A stretch of 64,000 nucleotides of DNA from assembly GCA_034769895.1 (NCBI GenBank), contig CM068367.1, positions 117,350,573 to 117,414,572 of the forward strand, given 5' to 3'. The notes under the pieces were generated by a model, which was given only the letters and a program-made list of their open reading frames with translations, made no database searches and was not told the DNA's origin. Positions 62,124 through 64,000 of the stretch are shown one piece after another. The position numbers were made by a program, and so were the translations under genes. Every line of letters starts with the position of its first letter. The stretch's first letter is position 1. The stretch comes from Magicicada septendecula. Lineage: Eukaryota > Arthropoda > Insecta > Hemiptera > Cicadidae.

Positions 62124-64000
62124 TTAATCTCGACAATTTGAGGTATGCTGATTTTGCTGATGGCGTTTAGATCATAGCCGCAGGTAAAGACACCTATCCT
62201 AAGAATAACCTAATCTAATGTTATTCGGTCTGCATATTTTAGTTTCAACATCAAAAAGTTTTCTTTTGATTACAGAATCCTACTGTAAACATTCTTAAGA
62301 AAACAAAATTTAGGGCGCAAGACGCTGTTTCCATTACGTCTGTTTGAAAATATATATCAAAAATGTATTAAATACCAGGTACGGGAAAATTATCTGACGG
62401 TTTTCGTTTTGTTACTGTCGCGTGGAGGGGTCGGGGGATGGTGAGCGTGGCACCTTCACTCTCTGCAATTTGAGTCCCATGATACCGCTGGACGCTGCTC
62501 ACCCCCCCCCCCTTCAGTATTGAAACGTTCTTTTTATTTAAACAATGAAGCTACTGTGCTTACTCACAGCAGGTTTTATCAACATTTCAAGGTTGGTTGG
62601 GTATTTACTCTGAACACGATATTCTTGAAGGTGGAGAATTTCAGAGGACAGCGGCAGCAACAGAACAAAAACCAACGGGGAGACCACGGTCCATAGGAAC
62701 CCCTGAAAACACTGCAGGAATAAGATAAGCCACTGAGGCCGTCGAGTTTCGGCGTCTCGCCTGTTCAATATCTCCGATACAACTGACAAACAAATTTTGC
62801 CTTCAGACTTAAACTTTTATTCCTACAAAATGATGGTCATTTGGTCGTCCACACATGACCCCTCTGACTGTGAAAAACGCCGAGGTTTCGTCGAGACGAT
62901 GTTGGAATGACGAGGGTCTAAAATGTTCTAACTTACGTTATTGTTGGTCTGATTGGTCTGAAACCATTCCAAGACAGCTTCACAGCTTCCCGAACGTCCA
63001 CTTAACACAGAACGAATAACAATGTGGTGTAGGGTAAAACATTTTAGGGTGATTGACCCTTATTTTTATGAAGTTACAGTGAACGCAGCTTGGTTAAATT
63101 CTGATACTGCGGAACGTCTTTGCCCCAGAGCATTGCATAGACGCCATTTCCCTCCGTGGAGACGTCGCGTGGGCACCCCGTTGACCCGATCATTCTGTAC
63201 GTGATTTTTGCCAGAACTAAGAGTAAAATTCAACACGAGATAAGTATCATACCAAAAAACGAATTCCAGTCAGCGATGAAAAATTTCATAGACCGTCTTA
63301 CAGTGTGTAGACAAAAACGGACGACATTTACATGTTTTTTTTCAAACATAACTTTAGTTTTATTCAATTTTTTGTGAAAAAATTGACAAACGCATGTGTT
63401 TATGACGAGAAAGTAAATAAAAATTATTTATTTTAATTATTGTGTAATTTTATTTCTAAACCGTCAGGTATTTCTGTCGCACCCTTAGCGCCACTTTAAA
63501 TTTTTTCATAGGCTATTTTGTCTGTTCAAGAACAATCGTCAAATAAAAGAAACACGAGTAGTTTGGCGTTTGTCTCATCCAAATCGAATTAGCCACCTTC
63601 CTTTCACAATTCTATAAACGTACGGTTTTAACAGAATTAGTTTGTAACTAATTTTTAATGAAAATATATGTTTAAACCTCTGTGAGTCTGGACAGGTTAA
63701 TCAACTTTAATAAAATTAAAACTAAATTGTTTCTTTTAAAATCACAAACGAATATTATTTTAACATTGTGTCTTTTCCGCAGCCAGGATTTTAATTTCTG
63801 TTCTAATAATAACGAAATATTTTTTTAAATTCCGATGTACAATTGTCTAATTTGGTTGCATATCCACTTTACTGTTTCTGTCTTCTCTTGTTATCACTAG
63901 CATAGTCCTTTACAAGCTTCTTTTTAGTTCAAAATTGTTGTGCTTTTCTCGCGGTTATTGTCTGTATTTCTGACCAGCTTTCAAGGCAAAAAAAAACAGT
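62124..64000. other. Unassigned right end of the window
   Basis: AT-rich with a C-run at about 62502-62512 and a GC-richer patch at 63020-63200. Frames such as 62538-62789 on the minus strand lack known domains. Confidence 0.4.

Overview
The window looks like intergenic DNA from a large, AT-rich insect genome. Every protein-like stretch I can recognise belongs to a transposable element, and I find no intact host gene. Support for an insect comes from many 5'-truncated LINE reverse-transcriptase tails of the kind I associate with cockroaches, termites and ants (often ending in acidic or Lys runs over GAT or GAA microsatellites), two Helitrons, a tRNA-derived SINE and long GT and TTC microsatellites. 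A cockroach- or termite-like source (Blattodea) is an inference, not something shown here.

Layout. 0.2-1.8 kb is a poly(A)-ended repeat related to 47.4-49.2 kb. 2.2-4.75 kb is an internally deleted Helitron on the minus strand that keeps the C-terminal helicase. 7.3-9.4 kb is a second deleted Helitron on the plus strand that keeps the N-terminal domain. 13.8-27.8 kb and 44.96-60.9 kb contain three pairs of homologous blocks in the same order and orientation, about 30-33.7 kb apart. They look like an old segmental duplication, since interrupted by insertions and one inversion. 28.9-37.4 kb holds LINE relics, including the longest reverse-transcriptase stretch (35.07-35.93 kb). 40.3-44.75 kb is the relic of a Gypsy-like LTR retrotransposon on the minus strand. 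61.3-62.1 kb has a hAT-like miniature element and another LINE tail.

The most interesting system is a dispersed repeat family (21.5-22.5, 49.7-50.6, 51.1-53.6 and 55.4-56.5 kb). It has a hairpin at one end, a different hairpin at the other, an inverted repeat between the ends whose sequence matches within each copy, and a central array of 1 to 8 units of about 157 bp. Its 21.5-kb and 51.1-kb copies each have an empty counterpart in the other half of the duplication, so it was mobile after the duplication. The architecture resembles Helentron-associated (DINE-1-like) elements, but no coding sequence is visible.

The duplication works as a natural control. By comparing the two halves, the SINE, one LINE, a foldback element and both hairpin-ended insertions can be bounded, often with target-site duplications.
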